Origin: Toxorhynchites rutilus septentrionalis
Taxonomy: Eukaryota; Arthropoda; Insecta; Diptera; Culicidae
Direction: 5' to 3'
NCBI RefSeq assembly: GCF_029784135.1
Contig: NC_073745.1
Coordinates: forward strand, 243,005,624 to 243,069,623
DNA length: 64,000 nucleotides
Numbering within the stretch: position 1 is the stretch's first letter; every line of letters begins with the position of its first letter. The position numbers were made by a program, and so were the translations under genes. This document shows positions 34,910 through 44,665 of this stretch, piece by piece. Under the pieces are notes generated by a model. That model was not told the DNA's origin and made no database searches. It worked only from the letters and a program-made list of their open reading frames with translations.

Positions 34910-35402
34910 CATTCTTCGCCGATTGCCCGAAGTAACCAGACGAAGGAAAGTCGCGTCCAAGTTCCGTTATCGGTTACCGCGTGATTGTTGTTTTTTTTGC
35001 CGCTGAAGAGTTCATTTCGCTATCTGGATAGTGAGTGAAGTGCCCTGCCTGCAAGTGGATAGAGGCTTTCATCCTCGGAAAGCCAAGCATTGGTTTTTGT
35101 TTTGTCGCTGCTTCGCCGACATTGGAGATTTCGCCGAGTCATCGTGCCAACAGTGACAGTGCGGGTAAGCTTTCACCGACGACTGTGTGTAGTGGTGTCG
35201 TAGGCACATTCCCACCACCAACGAGCTTTCAGCACGCTCCCGTTCATCTGCACTGGAGTGCGTTCATAGGTGAATAAGATTGAATATAGTGAGAGAAAAT
35301 ATTTATTAATTATAAGTTTTTTTTTTTTTGTTTTTGTGAATTATTATTATTGTGAAATATTATTTAAAAAAAAATACTTAGAATATAAGTGCCAATTTTA
35401 AA
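34910..35402 (+). promoter_or_regulatory. 5' UTR and presumed internal promoter of copy 1
   Basis: The 493 bp between the left target duplication and the ORF1 start begin CATTCTTCGCCGATTGCCCG. Elements of this type carry an RNA polymerase II promoter within the first bases of the 5' UTR so that it is copied with the element. That function is inferred from the family; I did not identify a precise initiator or downstream motif. The stretch 35300-35400 just before the start codon is T- and A-rich. A TTTATAAAG motif is not present near the start, consistent with a TATA-less promoter. Confidence 0.5.
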
Positions 35403-36941
35403 ATGGCAGAGGGTGGGGGACCTTCGGATATGGAGGTCTCTGACTCTAGTTCCCTCCTAAGTGATAAAAAAAAGTCACTCAAACGCGTACCAAATACGGA
35501 AGATACTTCTTCTGGGGACGAGTCAGCTAACCCTACCAAGCCTCCCTCCAAAAAACTAGCAAATCTCCCATCTGCCCTTAACGATCCCACTCTACCTTCA
35601 ACCTCGTCTTCTCCCTCTGTTCTTCCCGCTCCTTCTCAACCTTCGTCTTCCCACTCTCAATCCCCGTCCTCGCCTTCCCCCCCTGTTATTCCCACTCCCC
35701 GTGTAAAGGTCTATCCAGAAGATGCGCCCGGAACTGGTCCCTGGGTTGTTTTCTTCAGGCCTAAGCCAAATGGAAAGGCGTTGAGAGTCATGCAGATCGC
35801 GAAAGATCTGGCAAGGTATACCTCCGTTTCGGAAATTTCGAAGGTTAGACCAAACAAATTGCGAGTTGTCGTGAATGATCGAAAAGACGCAAAAAAGATT
35901 GTTGTCGATCAGCATTTTACAATTGAGTATCGGGTCTACATAACCGAAACGGGCTTGACGTGCGAATACATTACGAGTGAAGGTACCGGTCGTTTTAAAA
36001 AACTGCCCTCGACGACTGTTAAGATCTTGGGTTGCCGCCAGCTCGGAACAGTCTCCCATGAAGGAGAAGAAAAGAAATTTACGCCGTCCAACTCGTTTCG
36101 AGTCACCTTCGCTGGTTCAGCTCTCCCTGACTACGTGATGGTAGATAAATTGAGGTTAGCCGTGCGACTTTTTATTCCAAAGCCAATGACTTGTCTAAAG
36201 TGCAAGTCAGTTGGTCACACGGCTGCTTATTGTGCCAATAAAGAACGATGTGCCACTTGCGGAGAACAACATGAGGGGAAATCCTGCAGTGCTACTGAGC
36301 ATAAGTGTCCATATTGCGGGGGATCCCCACACGAGCTCTCAGCTTGTGAAACATACAAGGCTCGCTGGAAGAAACAGAAGCGCTCTTTGTGGGAACGCTC
36401 TAAACGCACTTTCGCAGAAATTTTGAAGGGCGCTTCTCCACTGGTTCAAGAACAACAACCAATCAATAAACACAATGTCTTCGCTACGTTGCCAGTTGAC
36501 GAAATGGAAGCGGATACAGCTAACGGGGGCACGCCGTTTATTTCTCAAGGGAATCCCCGGCGCAAAAATGTGACCACTCCCAAAGTTCAAGGACAAGTCC
36601 CTCCGGTGATACCCCCTGTTAGCTTGCCCAAAAAATCGAGTGCAGCGGATAAGCAAAATCAGGTCCCTCCTGGCCTCCGTGGTAATAGTTCACCTTCGAA
36701 CGTCCCAGTACTCGAGAGGACATCAAAAACCCCAACTGTCCCTGTTTTTCCGTCAAGTTCAACTTCCCAATCGGGATTTATAAAGTTGTCTGACCTTGTG
36801 GATCAAATTTTCACGTGTTTTAATGTTTCCGACTCCATCAGAACCATTGTCACCGCAATGCTTCCAGTACTAAAGACACTTTTGCAGCAATTGATGCAAA
36901 CATGGCCCCTCCTTGCAATGATTATCTCTCTTGATGTCTAA
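35403..36941 (+). CDS. ORF1 nucleic-acid-binding protein of I-clade retrotransposon
   Basis: A complete 512-residue frame. In the family, ORF1 protein coats the element RNA, acts as a nucleic-acid chaperone and is needed to form the ribonucleoprotein that reverse transcribes. Residues 1-100 are rich in Ser, Pro and acidic residues and probably disordered. Residues about 105-240 form the region where related proteins carry an RRM-like fold. Three zinc knuckles follow at about 263-315: CLKCKSVGHTAAYC, CATCGEQHEGKSC and CPYCGGSPHELSAC. A basic stretch (RWKKQKR) comes next, then a low-complexity tail. The start is the first ATG after the T/A-rich leader. The stop overlaps the ORF2 start by 8 bp. 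Confidence 0.9.
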   Translation: MAEGGGPSDMEVSDSSSLLSDKKKSLKRVPNTEDTSSGDESANPTKPPSKKLANLPSALNDPTLPSTSSSPSVLPAPSQPSSSHSQSPSSPSPPVIPTPRVKVYPEDAPGTGPWVVFFRPKPNGKALRVMQIAKDLARYTSVSEISKVRPNKLRVVVNDRKDAKKIVVDQHFTIEYRVYITETGLTCEYITSEGTGRFKKLPSTTVKILGCRQLGTVSHEGEEKKFTPSNSFRVTFAGSALPDYVMVDKLRLAVRLFIPKPMTCLKCKSVGHTAAYCANKERCATCGEQHEGKSCSATEHKCPYCGGSPHELSACETYKARWKKQKRSLWERSKRTFAEILKGASPLVQEQQPINKHNVFATLPVDEMEADTANGGTPFISQGNPRRKNVTTPKVQGQVPPVIPPVSLPKKSSAADKQNQVPPGLRGNSSPSNVPVLERTSKTPTVPVFPSSSTSQSGFIKLSDLVDQIFTCFNVSDSIRTIVTAMLPVLKTLLQQLMQTWPLLAMIISLDV

Positions 36942-39834
36942 TTTAAATAGAGAGGTCGGAGATATCACTGTTTTACAGTGGAATTGTCGTAGTCTTATCC
37001 CTAAATTGGATACATTCAAATTTCTAATTCATAAACTCAATTGTGATGTTTTTGCTCTATCCGAAACCTGGCTCTCTTCTCAAAATGATCTCTCTTTCCA
37101 CGATTTTAATATAATACGCTTGGACCGCGATGACAGATACGGAGGGGTACTATTGGGGATCAATAAGTGTCACTCATTTTTTAGAATTGACCTTCCACCT
37201 ATTGGAGGGATCGAAGCTGTTGCTTGTCATGCAAACATCAGAGGCAAAGACCTCTGTATAGTCAGCTTGTATTGGCCTCCGAGAGCTGCGGTTAGCCGCA
37301 AGCAACTTGTTGACAAGTGCTCACTCGTTCCTGAGCCACGATTGATCTTGGGAGACTTAAAACTCTCACGGAACTGCCTGGGGGGAACCGTACGACGATA
37401 ATCGTTCATCGTTGATATATGACCTTTGTAACAGCTTCAATATGACCGTTTTGAACACTGGGGAAACAACACGTGTAACTAAACCTCCTGCTAAACCAAG
37501 TGCTCTTGACCTCTGGCTTTGCTCGAATTCACTATCGTTAGATTGCAAGTGGAATGTAATCCAGGATCCCAACGGTAGTGATCACCTGCCAATCAAAATT
37601 TCTATCACCAATGGGTTGAATTCTTCTGAATCAATAAACATGGCATACGACCTCACAAGACACATTGACTGGAAAAAATATGCGGACGCGATTGCTCTAG
37701 CCATCAATTCCAGAGATGGTTTGCCTCCATTGGAGGAGTATAACTTCATTTCTCGTTTGATCTATGACAGCGCGGTTCGCGCTCAAACGAAACCCATCCC
37801 AGGTTCCACTATTCGTCGAAGGCCTCCCAATCCATGGTGGGATGGCCAGTGTTCCAAGCTTTATGGAGATAAATCGAATGCATTTAAAGCTTTTCGGAAA
37901 CGTGGAACCATTGAGAATTTTCAAACGTATTTGGACCTTGAAAATCAATTTAAAAACTTGCTTTGTGGGAAACATTTGAACTTTTCTCACGGAGATTCGG
38001 CAGCAAGTCGGGTCTCTTACATGGGCCTCCCCCAGGGCTCATGTTTAAGCCCCCTTTTGTACAACTTCTATGTAAGCGACATCGACAATTGCCTTACACA
38101 AAATTGCAACCTAAGACAACTTGCAGATGATGGAGTGGTGTCTGTCGTAGGATCAAACGAATCCGACCTGCAAGGACCCTTACAAGATACTTTGAACAAT
38201 TTTTCAACCTGGGCCATTGGGCTAGGGATCGAATTCTCCACGGAGAAAACAGAGATGGTGGTTTTTTCTAGGAAGCATAGACCAGCAAAACCAAAGCTTC
38301 AACTTTTGGGTAAACCGATCACTCATGCTATGTCATTCAAGTATCTTGGGGTCTGGTTCGACTCCAAATGTACTTGGGGGGCCCATATTAGGTATCTGAG
38401 TAAAAGATGTCAACAAAAATAAACTTTTTTCGTACAATTACCGGCACCTGGTGGGGAGCCCATCCCGAAGATCTTATAATGTTGTATCGAACAACTATTC
38501 TCTCAGTGATGGAGTATGGCAGTTTCTGTTTTCAATCAGCTGCCAAAACACACCTCATTAAACTCGAGCGAATTCAGTATCTTTGTCTCCGTATCGCGTT
38601 GGGATGTATGCCCTCAACGCATACCATGAGTCTCGAGGTTTTGGCAGGCCTACTCCCACTAAATCATCGCTTCAATTTATTATCTCTTCGGTTCCTCATC
38701 CGGTGTAAGGTTATGAACCCATTGGTGATCGGAAATTTTGAGCAGCTGATCGAGCTAAATTTTCATTCTGGATTCATGAGCTCATATCATGAATTCGTCT
38801 CCATGCAGGTTAATCCTTCTTCGTATATTCCCAACCGTGTTTGTTTCCCTGACTACATCAATTCCTCTGTGCATTTTGATCTGTCCATGAAGCAAGATAT
38901 CCATGGATATTCAGATTACCAACGATCGAGGATCGCTCCAACGATCTTCGATGAAAAATATAGGGGTATCAATTGTGATAATATGTACTTTACTGATGGG
39001 TCCACTATAAATGAGTCCACAGGATTTGGAGTGTTCAACGAATTTTTTAGCACCTCCCACAGTCTTCAGAATCCTTGCTCAGTGTATATTGTTGAATTGG
39101 CAGCGATACACTGGGCGCTGGACAGCGTCGCCTCACGACCTGTTGAACACTATTACATTGTAACGGATAGTCTTAGCTCTGTCGAAGCTATCCGTTCAGT
39201 GAGGCCGGAAAAGCACTCGCCGTACTTCCTTGAGAGAATACGAGAAATTTTGAGTGCTTTATCCAGACGCTGTTATGTCATTACCTTTGTCTGGGTCCCT
39301 TCACATTGCTCAATTCTGGGTAATGAGAGGGCTGACTCATTAGCAAAGGTAGGTGCAATTGAAGGCGATATTTATCAGCGTCAAATCGCCTTCAATGAAT
39401 TTTATTCTTTAGTCCGCAAAAATACCATAGTTAACTGGCAACGAAAATGGAACGAAGATGAATTGGGCCGGTGGCTCCACTCGATTATCCCTAAGGTTAG
39501 CCTCAAACCATGGTTCAAAAGTCTGGACTTGAGTCGGGACTTTATTCGCACCTTCTCCCGACTCATGTCCAATCACTGTTCGTTAGATGCGCTACTCTTT
39601 CGTATTAATCTTGCCGACAACAATCTTTGTGTTTGTGGCCAAGGTTACCACGACATCGAGCACGTTGTTTGGTCGTGCGAGCTGTATCTTGTCGCCAGAT
39701 CGAATTTAGAAGACACCCTTCGGGCCCGAGGAAGGCAGCCCATGGTGCCGGTGAGAGACGTGTTGGCTCGGTTAGACCTTGATTACATGTCCCAAATATA
39801 TGTACTCCTTAAAGCTATCGATCTTCGTGTGTGA
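36934..39834 (+). pseudogene. ORF2 (endonuclease-RT-RNase H) of copy 1, broken
   Basis: Compared with the intact ORF2 at 40982-44665 three lesions are visible. (1) One extra base near 37359-37364 turns the GDFNSH endonuclease motif into GDLKLS and ends the first frame at 37401. (2) A 783-bp in-frame deletion is joined at AACTTG (37955-37960). It removes the segment between the endonuclease and the middle of the RT, including the first RT catalytic aspartate block. (3) A one-base loss near 38417 creates a stop after RCQQK. The remaining parts retain SDHLPI, GLPQGSCLSPLL, LADDGVV, the RNase H motifs and the C-terminal zinc motif with high similarity to copy 2. Confidence 0.9.
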
Positions 39835-40214
39835 TTGTCCTTACACCCTTAGTTTTTCCTTTTCCTTTTCCTTTGTGAGAGATCGGATCCCTTCTTAAGA
39901 ATAAGATGAAATGTAAATACATATTAGATATAAGATAGGTTTAAGAATTGAGTGTGATGAGTGTGATTGAGAGTGTGATTGAGAGTGTGAGTGTGATCAT
40001 TGTCAATATATCCTCATATCCCCTCCTTTTCCTGAAGAAAATATGTCACCCTTCTAAACTCGAGTCGACCGCGAGTAATCGGTTTCCTATATTATTAACA
40101 TTAGAATTAAGGAAAAATGTTTATATACTAGTAACAATACAGTAAGGAGTTCGGCTCCTTTAAACCTATGTAACTGAGCCTGTAAAAATAAACGATTTAA
40201 ATAAAAAAAAAATA
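39835..40214 (+). other. 3' UTR of copy 1 with expanded GTGTGATTGAGA repeat and A-rich tail
   Basis: Similar to the 3' UTR of copy 2 at 44666-45020, including CTCGAGTC.ACC.CGAGTAAT and the terminal GAGCCTGTAAAAATAAACGA. At about 39948-39996 copy 1 has a repeated (GA)GTGTGATTGA array, where copy 2 has only one short GTGTGTGATT. The tail is A-rich and runs into the right target duplication at 40215. The terminal block contains AATAAA, a possible polyadenylation signal. Confidence 0.75.
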
Positions 40215-40227
40215 ATAAGGCAAACAT
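40215..40227 (+). repeat. target-site duplication of copy 1 (right)
   Basis: ATAAGGCAAACAT, identical to 34897-34909. Confidence 0.85.
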
Positions 40228-40312
40228 TGTCGAAATATTGAACTCCCGGCCCCGTCAGGTTGACGCCATATGAGCCTTAATAAAAATATATATTTTGGAT
40301 AAAAAAAAAAAA
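40228..40312 (+). mobile_element. older non-LTR retrotransposon, 3' end (part 2)
   Basis: Continues the remnant at 34556-34909 on the far side of copy 1. It ends GAGCCTTAATAAAAATATAT followed shortly by a run of about 13 A, a polyA-type tail. The end is similar in plan (GAGCCT..AATAAA..) to copies 1 and 2 but clearly diverged, consistent with an older related family. Confidence 0.65.
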
Positions 40313-40690
40313 ATATGGAAAACCCATACGATATGGGTTAATTATTGGGTGGAATGGTCTTACAAGCGGAAGTCAAATATCGTATTCCGATGCCATTGTG
40401 GAATCAAAGATGTTGGCCAGAGCCAACACTGGCAGTTCGGTGCGTATTATAGTTCCGATGAAACAGATTTGATAATCGATCACTCAAACTCTATCATATC
40501 AAAGACGGGAGACCATATCTTTGTCACTACCAGGCAGACACAAATTGTTATAAGTGAGCTTCACGAATTTCCTACACTCTAGAAATTTGTTTTCCATTTC
40601 TGAAAATATTTGCAACCAACGATTTGCAATTAGCACAGATTTTTTTTCTAACTTTTTATCTCATTAATTAGCATTCCTCTGATCATTGTC
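40313..40690. other. unassigned spacer between the two retrotransposons
   Basis: An open frame of 95 codons (40295-40582) starts inside the preceding polyA run, so its start is not natural. The residues after it (for example HTIWVNYWVEWSYKRKS) show no family I recognise. The stretch may be unique target DNA. It is too little to call a gene. Confidence 0.35.
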
Positions 40691-40702
40691 AAATTATCTA
40701 CT
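40691..40702 (+). repeat. target-site duplication of copy 2 (left)
   Basis: AAATTATCTACT, repeated at 45021-45032 just after the polyA tail. The leading A residues merge with the tail, so the exact length is 10-12 bp. Confidence 0.85.
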
Positions 40703-40703
40703 G

Positions 40704-40989
40704 AAATCAGGTTCCTCCTGGCTTCCGTGGGAATAATTCACCTTCGAACGACCCAGCACTCGAAGGGACATCAAAAACCCCAACTGTCCCTATTTTACCG
40801 ACCAGTTCAACTTCCCAATCGGGATTTATAAAGTTGACTGACCTTGTGGCTCAAATCTTCACATGCTTTAATGTTTCCGACTCCATCAGAACCATTGTCA
40901 TATCAATGCTTCCAGTATTAAAGACAATTTTGCAACAATTGATGCAAACATGGCCCCTCCTTGCAATGATTATCTCTCTTGATGTCTAA
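40704..40989 (+). pseudogene. ORF1 C-terminal fragment of copy 2
   Basis: Retains about the last 94 codons of ORF1, with sequence such as TSQSGFIKLTDLVAQIFTCF and the ending LLAMIISLDV followed by TAA. The frame is open to the truncation point. The zinc knuckles and start codon are missing, so no functional ORF1 product is expected. The end overlaps the ORF2 start in the same ATGTCTAA arrangement as in copy 1. Confidence 0.85.
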
Positions 40990-43900
40990 TTCAAATAGAG
41001 AGGTCGGAGATATCACTGTTTTACAGTGGAATTGTCGTAGTCTTATCCCTAAATTGGATACATTCAAATTTTTAATTCATAACTTCAATTGTGATGTTTT
41101 TGCTCTGTCCGAAACTTGGCTTTCTTCGCGAGATGATCTCTCTTTCCACGATTTTAATATTATACGCTTGGACCGTGATGACAGATACGGAGGGGTGCTA
41201 TTGGGGATCAATAAGTGCCACTCATTTTTTAGAATTGACCTTCCACCTATTGGAGGGATTGAAGCTGTTGCTTGTCATGCAAACATCAGAGGAATAGACC
41301 TCTGTATTGTCAGCTTGTATTGGCCTCCGAGAGCTGCGGTTAGCCACAAGCAACTTGTTGACATGTGCTCACTCCTTCCTGAGCCACGATTAATCTTGGG
41401 AGACTTCAACTCTCACGGAACTGCCTGGGGGGAACCGTACGACGATAATCGTTCATCGTTGATATATGACCTTTGTAACAGCTTCAATATGACCGTTTTG
41501 AATACTGGGGAAACAACACGTGTACCTAAACCTCCTGCTAACCCAAGTGCTCTTGACCTCTCGCTTTGCTCGAATTCACTATCGTTAGATTGCAAGTGGA
41601 ATGTAATCCAGGACCCCAACGGTAGTGATCACTTGCCAATCAAAATTTCCATCACCATTGGGTCGAATTTTTCTGAATCTATAAACATGGCATATGACCT
41701 CACAAGACACATTGACTGGAAAAAATATGCGGACGCGATTGCTCTAGCCATCAATTCCAGAGATGGTTTACCTCCATTGGAGGAGTATAACTTCCTTTCT
41801 CGTTTGATCTATGACAGCGCGGTTCGCGCTCAAACGAAACCCATCCCAGGCTCCACTATTCGTCGAAGGCCTCCCAATCCATGGTGGGATAGCCAATGTT
41901 CCAAGCTTTATCAGGATAAATCGAACGCATTCAAAGCTTTTCGGAAACGTGGAACCCCTGAAAATTTTCAGACGTATTTGGACCTTGAAAATCAATTTAA
42001 AAACTTGATCAAAGGGAAAAAACGTGCTTATTGGCGAAATTTCGTGGGAGGTTTGTCACGAGAAACGTCAATGAAAAAATTATGGAAAGTGGCTCGAAAC
42101 ATGAGAAATCGCTCTTCATCCAATGAAAGCGAGGAATATTCACATCGATGGATTTTGAATTTTGCACGGAAGGTTTGTCCTGATTCCGCTCCTGTGCAAA
42201 AAATTGTTCGAGATATACCACAAGATAGGTGCGATCTTGATTCCGAGTTTTCGATGGTAGAATTCTCTCTTGCTCTGCTTTCATGTAACAATTCTGCTCC
42301 GGGATCGGATAGAATTAAGTTCAACTTGCTGAAAAACCTCCCTGATGTGGCGAAACATCGCTTGTTGAATTTATTCAATCGGTTTCTGGAGAATAATATT
42401 GTTCCAGATGATTGGAGACAAGTACGAGTTATAGCTATTCAAAAACCCGGAAAACCCGCGTCCGACTTCAATTCGTACCGCCCAATAGCAATGCTGTCTT
42501 GTATACGGAAATTGTTGGAGAAAATGATCTTGTTTCGCCTTGATCGATGGGTTGAAACGAATGGCCTACTCTCAGATACACAATATGGGTTCCGCAGGGG
42601 CAAGGGGACGAATGATTGTCTTGCGTTGCTTTCTTCAGAAATTCAAATGGCTTACGCCGGAAAAAAACAAATGGCTTCAGTATTCTTGGACATAAAGGGG
42701 GCCTTTGATTCTGTTTCAATAGAGGTTTTGACAGACAAATTACACTCTCGGGGTCTGCCGCCTCTATTGAATAATATGTTATATAACTTGCTTTGTGAGA
42801 AACATTTGAACTTTTCTCACGGAGATTCGGCAGTAAGTCGGGTCTCTTACATGGGCCTCCCCCAGGGCTCATGTTTAAGCCCCCTTTTGTACAACTTTTA
42901 TGTAAGCGACATCGACAATTGCCTTACACAAAATTGCAGCCTAAGACAACTTGCAGATGATGGAGTGGTCTCTGTCGTAGGATCAACAGAATCCGACCTA
43001 CAAGAACCCTTACAAGATACTTTGAACAATTTTTCAACCTGGGCCATTGGGCTAGGGATCGAATTCTCCACGGAGAAAACAGAGATGGTGGTTTTTTCTA
43101 GGAAGCATAGACCAGCAAAACCAAAGCTTCAACTTTTGGGTAAACCGATCACTCATGCTATGTCATTCAAGTATCTTGGGGTCTGGTTCGACTCCAAATG
43201 TACTTGGGGGGCCCATATTAGGTATCTGAGTAAAAAATGCCAACAAAGAATAAATTTTCTCCGTACAATTACCGGCACCTGGTGGGGAGCCCATCCCGAA
43301 GATCTTATAATGTTGTATAGAACAACTATTCTCTCAGTGATGGAGTATGGCAGTTTCTGTTTTCAATCAGCTGCCAAAACACACCTCATTAAACTCGAGC
43401 GAATTCAGTATCTTTGTCTCCGTATCGCGTTGGGATGTATGCCCTCAACGCATACCATGAGTCTCGAGGTTTTGGCAGGCCTACTCCCACTAAAAGATCG
43501 CTTCAATTTATTATCTCTTCGGTTCTTCATCCGGTGTAAGGTCATGAACCTATTGGTGATCGGAAATTTTGAGCGGCTGATCGAGCTAAATTTTCACTCC
43601 GGATTCATGAGTTCATATCTTGAATTCATCTCCATGCAGGTTGATTCTTCTTCGTATATTCCCAACCGTGTTTGTTTCCCTGACTACATCAATTCCTCTG
43701 TGCATTTTGATCTGTCCATGAAGCAAGATATCCATGGATATTCAGATTACCAACGATCGAGGATCGCTCCAACGATCTTCGATGAAAAATATAGGGGTAT
43801 CAATTGTGATAATATGTACTTTACTGATGGGTCCACTATAAATGAGTCCACAGGATTTGGAGTGTTCAACGAATTTTTTAGCACCTCACACAGTCTTCAG

Positions 43901-44665
43901 AATCCTTGCTCAGTGTATATTGCTGAATTGGCAGCAATTCATTGGGCGCTGGACAGCGTCGCCTCACGACCTGTTGAACACTATTACATTGTAACGGATA
44001 GTCTTAGCTCTGTCGAAGCTATCCGTTCAGTGAGGCCGGAAAAGCACTCGCCGTACTTCCTTGAGAGAATACGAAAAATTTTGAGTGCTTTATCCAGACG
44101 CTGTTATGTCATTACCTTTGTGTGGGTCCCTTCTCATTGCTCAATTCTGGGTAATGAGAGGGCTGACTCATTAGCAAAGGTAGGTGCGATTGAAGGCGAT
44201 ATTTATCAGCGTCAAATCGCCTTCAATGAATTTTACTCTTTAGTCCGTAAAAATACCATCGCTAACTGGCAACGCAAATGGAACGAAGATGAATTGGGCC
44301 GGTGGCTTCACTCGATTATCCCTAAGGTTAGCCTCAAACCATGGTTCAAAAGTCTGGACTTGAGTCGGGACTTTATTCGCACCTTCTCCCGACTCATGTC
44401 CAATCACTGTTCGTTAGACGCGCTACTCTTTCGTTTCAATCTGGCCGGCAGCAATATCTGCGTTTGTGGCCGAGGTTACCACGACATCGAACACGTTGTT
44501 TGGTCGTGTGAGGTGTATCTTGTTGCCAGATCGAATTTAGAGAACTCCCTTCGGGCTAGAGGAAGGCAGCCCAATGTGCCGGTGAGAGATGTGTTGGCTC
44601 GGTTAGACCTTGATTACATGTCCCAAATATATGTTTTCCTTAAATCTATCGATGTTCGTGTGTGA
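40982..44665 (+). CDS. ORF2 polyprotein: endonuclease, reverse transcriptase, RNase H
   Basis: A complete frame of 1227 residues from the ATG at 40982. The protein nicks target DNA, reverse transcribes the element RNA from the nick and degrades the RNA strand. The apurinic-type endonuclease (about 10-225) shows QWNCRSL, SETWL, GDFNSHG and SDHLPI. The RT (about 430-720) shows SYRPIAMLSCIRKLLEK, QYGFRRGKGTNDCLA, FLDIKGAFDSV (about 569), GLPQGSCLSPLLYNFY and LADDGVV (about 657). The RNase H (about 945-1065) shows YFTDGST, AELAAIHWAL, VTDSLSS and NERADSLAK, so all four acidic residues are present. A C-terminal CVCGRGYHDIEHVVWSC zinc motif lies at about 1159-1176. The RT centre reads LADD rather than the usual YADD or FADD. 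Translation probably couples to ORF1 through the 8-bp overlap. Confidence 0.92.
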   Translation: MSNSNREVGDITVLQWNCRSLIPKLDTFKFLIHNFNCDVFALSETWLSSRDDLSFHDFNIIRLDRDDRYGGVLLGINKCHSFFRIDLPPIGGIEAVACHANIRGIDLCIVSLYWPPRAAVSHKQLVDMCSLLPEPRLILGDFNSHGTAWGEPYDDNRSSLIYDLCNSFNMTVLNTGETTRVPKPPANPSALDLSLCSNSLSLDCKWNVIQDPNGSDHLPIKISITIGSNFSESINMAYDLTRHIDWKKYADAIALAINSRDGLPPLEEYNFLSRLIYDSAVRAQTKPIPGSTIRRRPPNPWWDSQCSKLYQDKSNAFKAFRKRGTPENFQTYLDLENQFKNLIKGKKRAYWRNFVGGLSRETSMKKLWKVARNMRNRSSSNESEEYSHRWILNFARKVCPDSAPVQKIVRDIPQDRCDLDSEFSMVEFSLALLSCNNSAPGSDRIKFNLLKNLPDVAKHRLLNLFNRFLENNIVPDDWRQVRVIAIQKPGKPASDFNSYRPIAMLSCIRKLLEKMILFRLDRWVETNGLLSDTQYGFRRGKGTNDCLALLSSEIQMAYAGKKQMASVFLDIKGAFDSVSIEVLTDKLHSRGLPPLLNNMLYNLLCEKHLNFSHGDSAVSRVSYMGLPQGSCLSPLLYNFYVSDIDNCLTQNCSLRQLADDGVVSVVGSTESDLQEPLQDTLNNFSTWAIGLGIEFSTEKTEMVVFSRKHRPAKPKLQLLGKPITHAMSFKYLGVWFDSKCTWGAHIRYLSKKCQQRINFLRTITGTWWGAHPEDLIMLYRTTILSVMEYGSFCFQSAAKTHLIKLERIQYLCLRIALGCMPSTHTMSLEVLAGLLPLKDRFNLLSLRFFIRCKVMNLLVIGNFERLIELNFHSGFMSSYLEFISMQVDSSSYIPNRVCFPDYINSSVHFDLSMKQDIHGYSDYQRSRIAPTIFDEKYRGINCDNMYFTDGSTINESTGFGVFNEFFSTSHSLQNPCSVYIAELAAIHWALDSVASRPVEHYYIVTDSLSSVEAIRSVRPEKHSPYFLERIRKILSALSRRCYVITFVWVPSHCSILGNERADSLAKVGAIEGDIYQRQIAFNEFYSLVRKNTIANWQRKWNEDELGRWLHSIIPKVSLKPWFKSLDLSRDFIRTFSRLMSNHCSLDALLFRFNLAGSNICVCGRGYHDIEHVVWSCEVYLVARSNLENSLRARGRQPNVPVRDVLARLDLDYMSQIYVFLKSIDVRV

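Larger units (their letters stand above)
34910..40214 (+). mobile_element. I-clade non-LTR retrotransposon (MosquI-like), copy 1
   Basis: About 5.3 kb and apparently complete at the 5' end: 5' UTR (34910-35402), intact ORF1 (35403-36941), damaged ORF2 (36934-39834), 3' UTR and an A-rich tail. It is bounded by 13-bp target duplications at 34897-34909 and 40215-40227. Clade assignment rests on the three-CCHC ORF1, an ORF2 with apurinic-type endonuclease, reverse transcriptase and RNase H domains plus a C-terminal CCHC motif, and resemblance to mosquito I elements. ORF2 has two single-base frameshifts and a 783-bp deletion, so this copy cannot move by its own ORF2, although it could still supply ORF1 protein. 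Confidence 0.85.

Noticed and set aside
35598..36059. 153-codon minus-strand frame
   Set aside because: Antisense shadow of retrotransposon ORF1.
40295..40582. 95-codon frame between the two retrotransposons
   Set aside because: Begins inside a polyA tail and has no recognisable domain; kept only as unassigned spacer.
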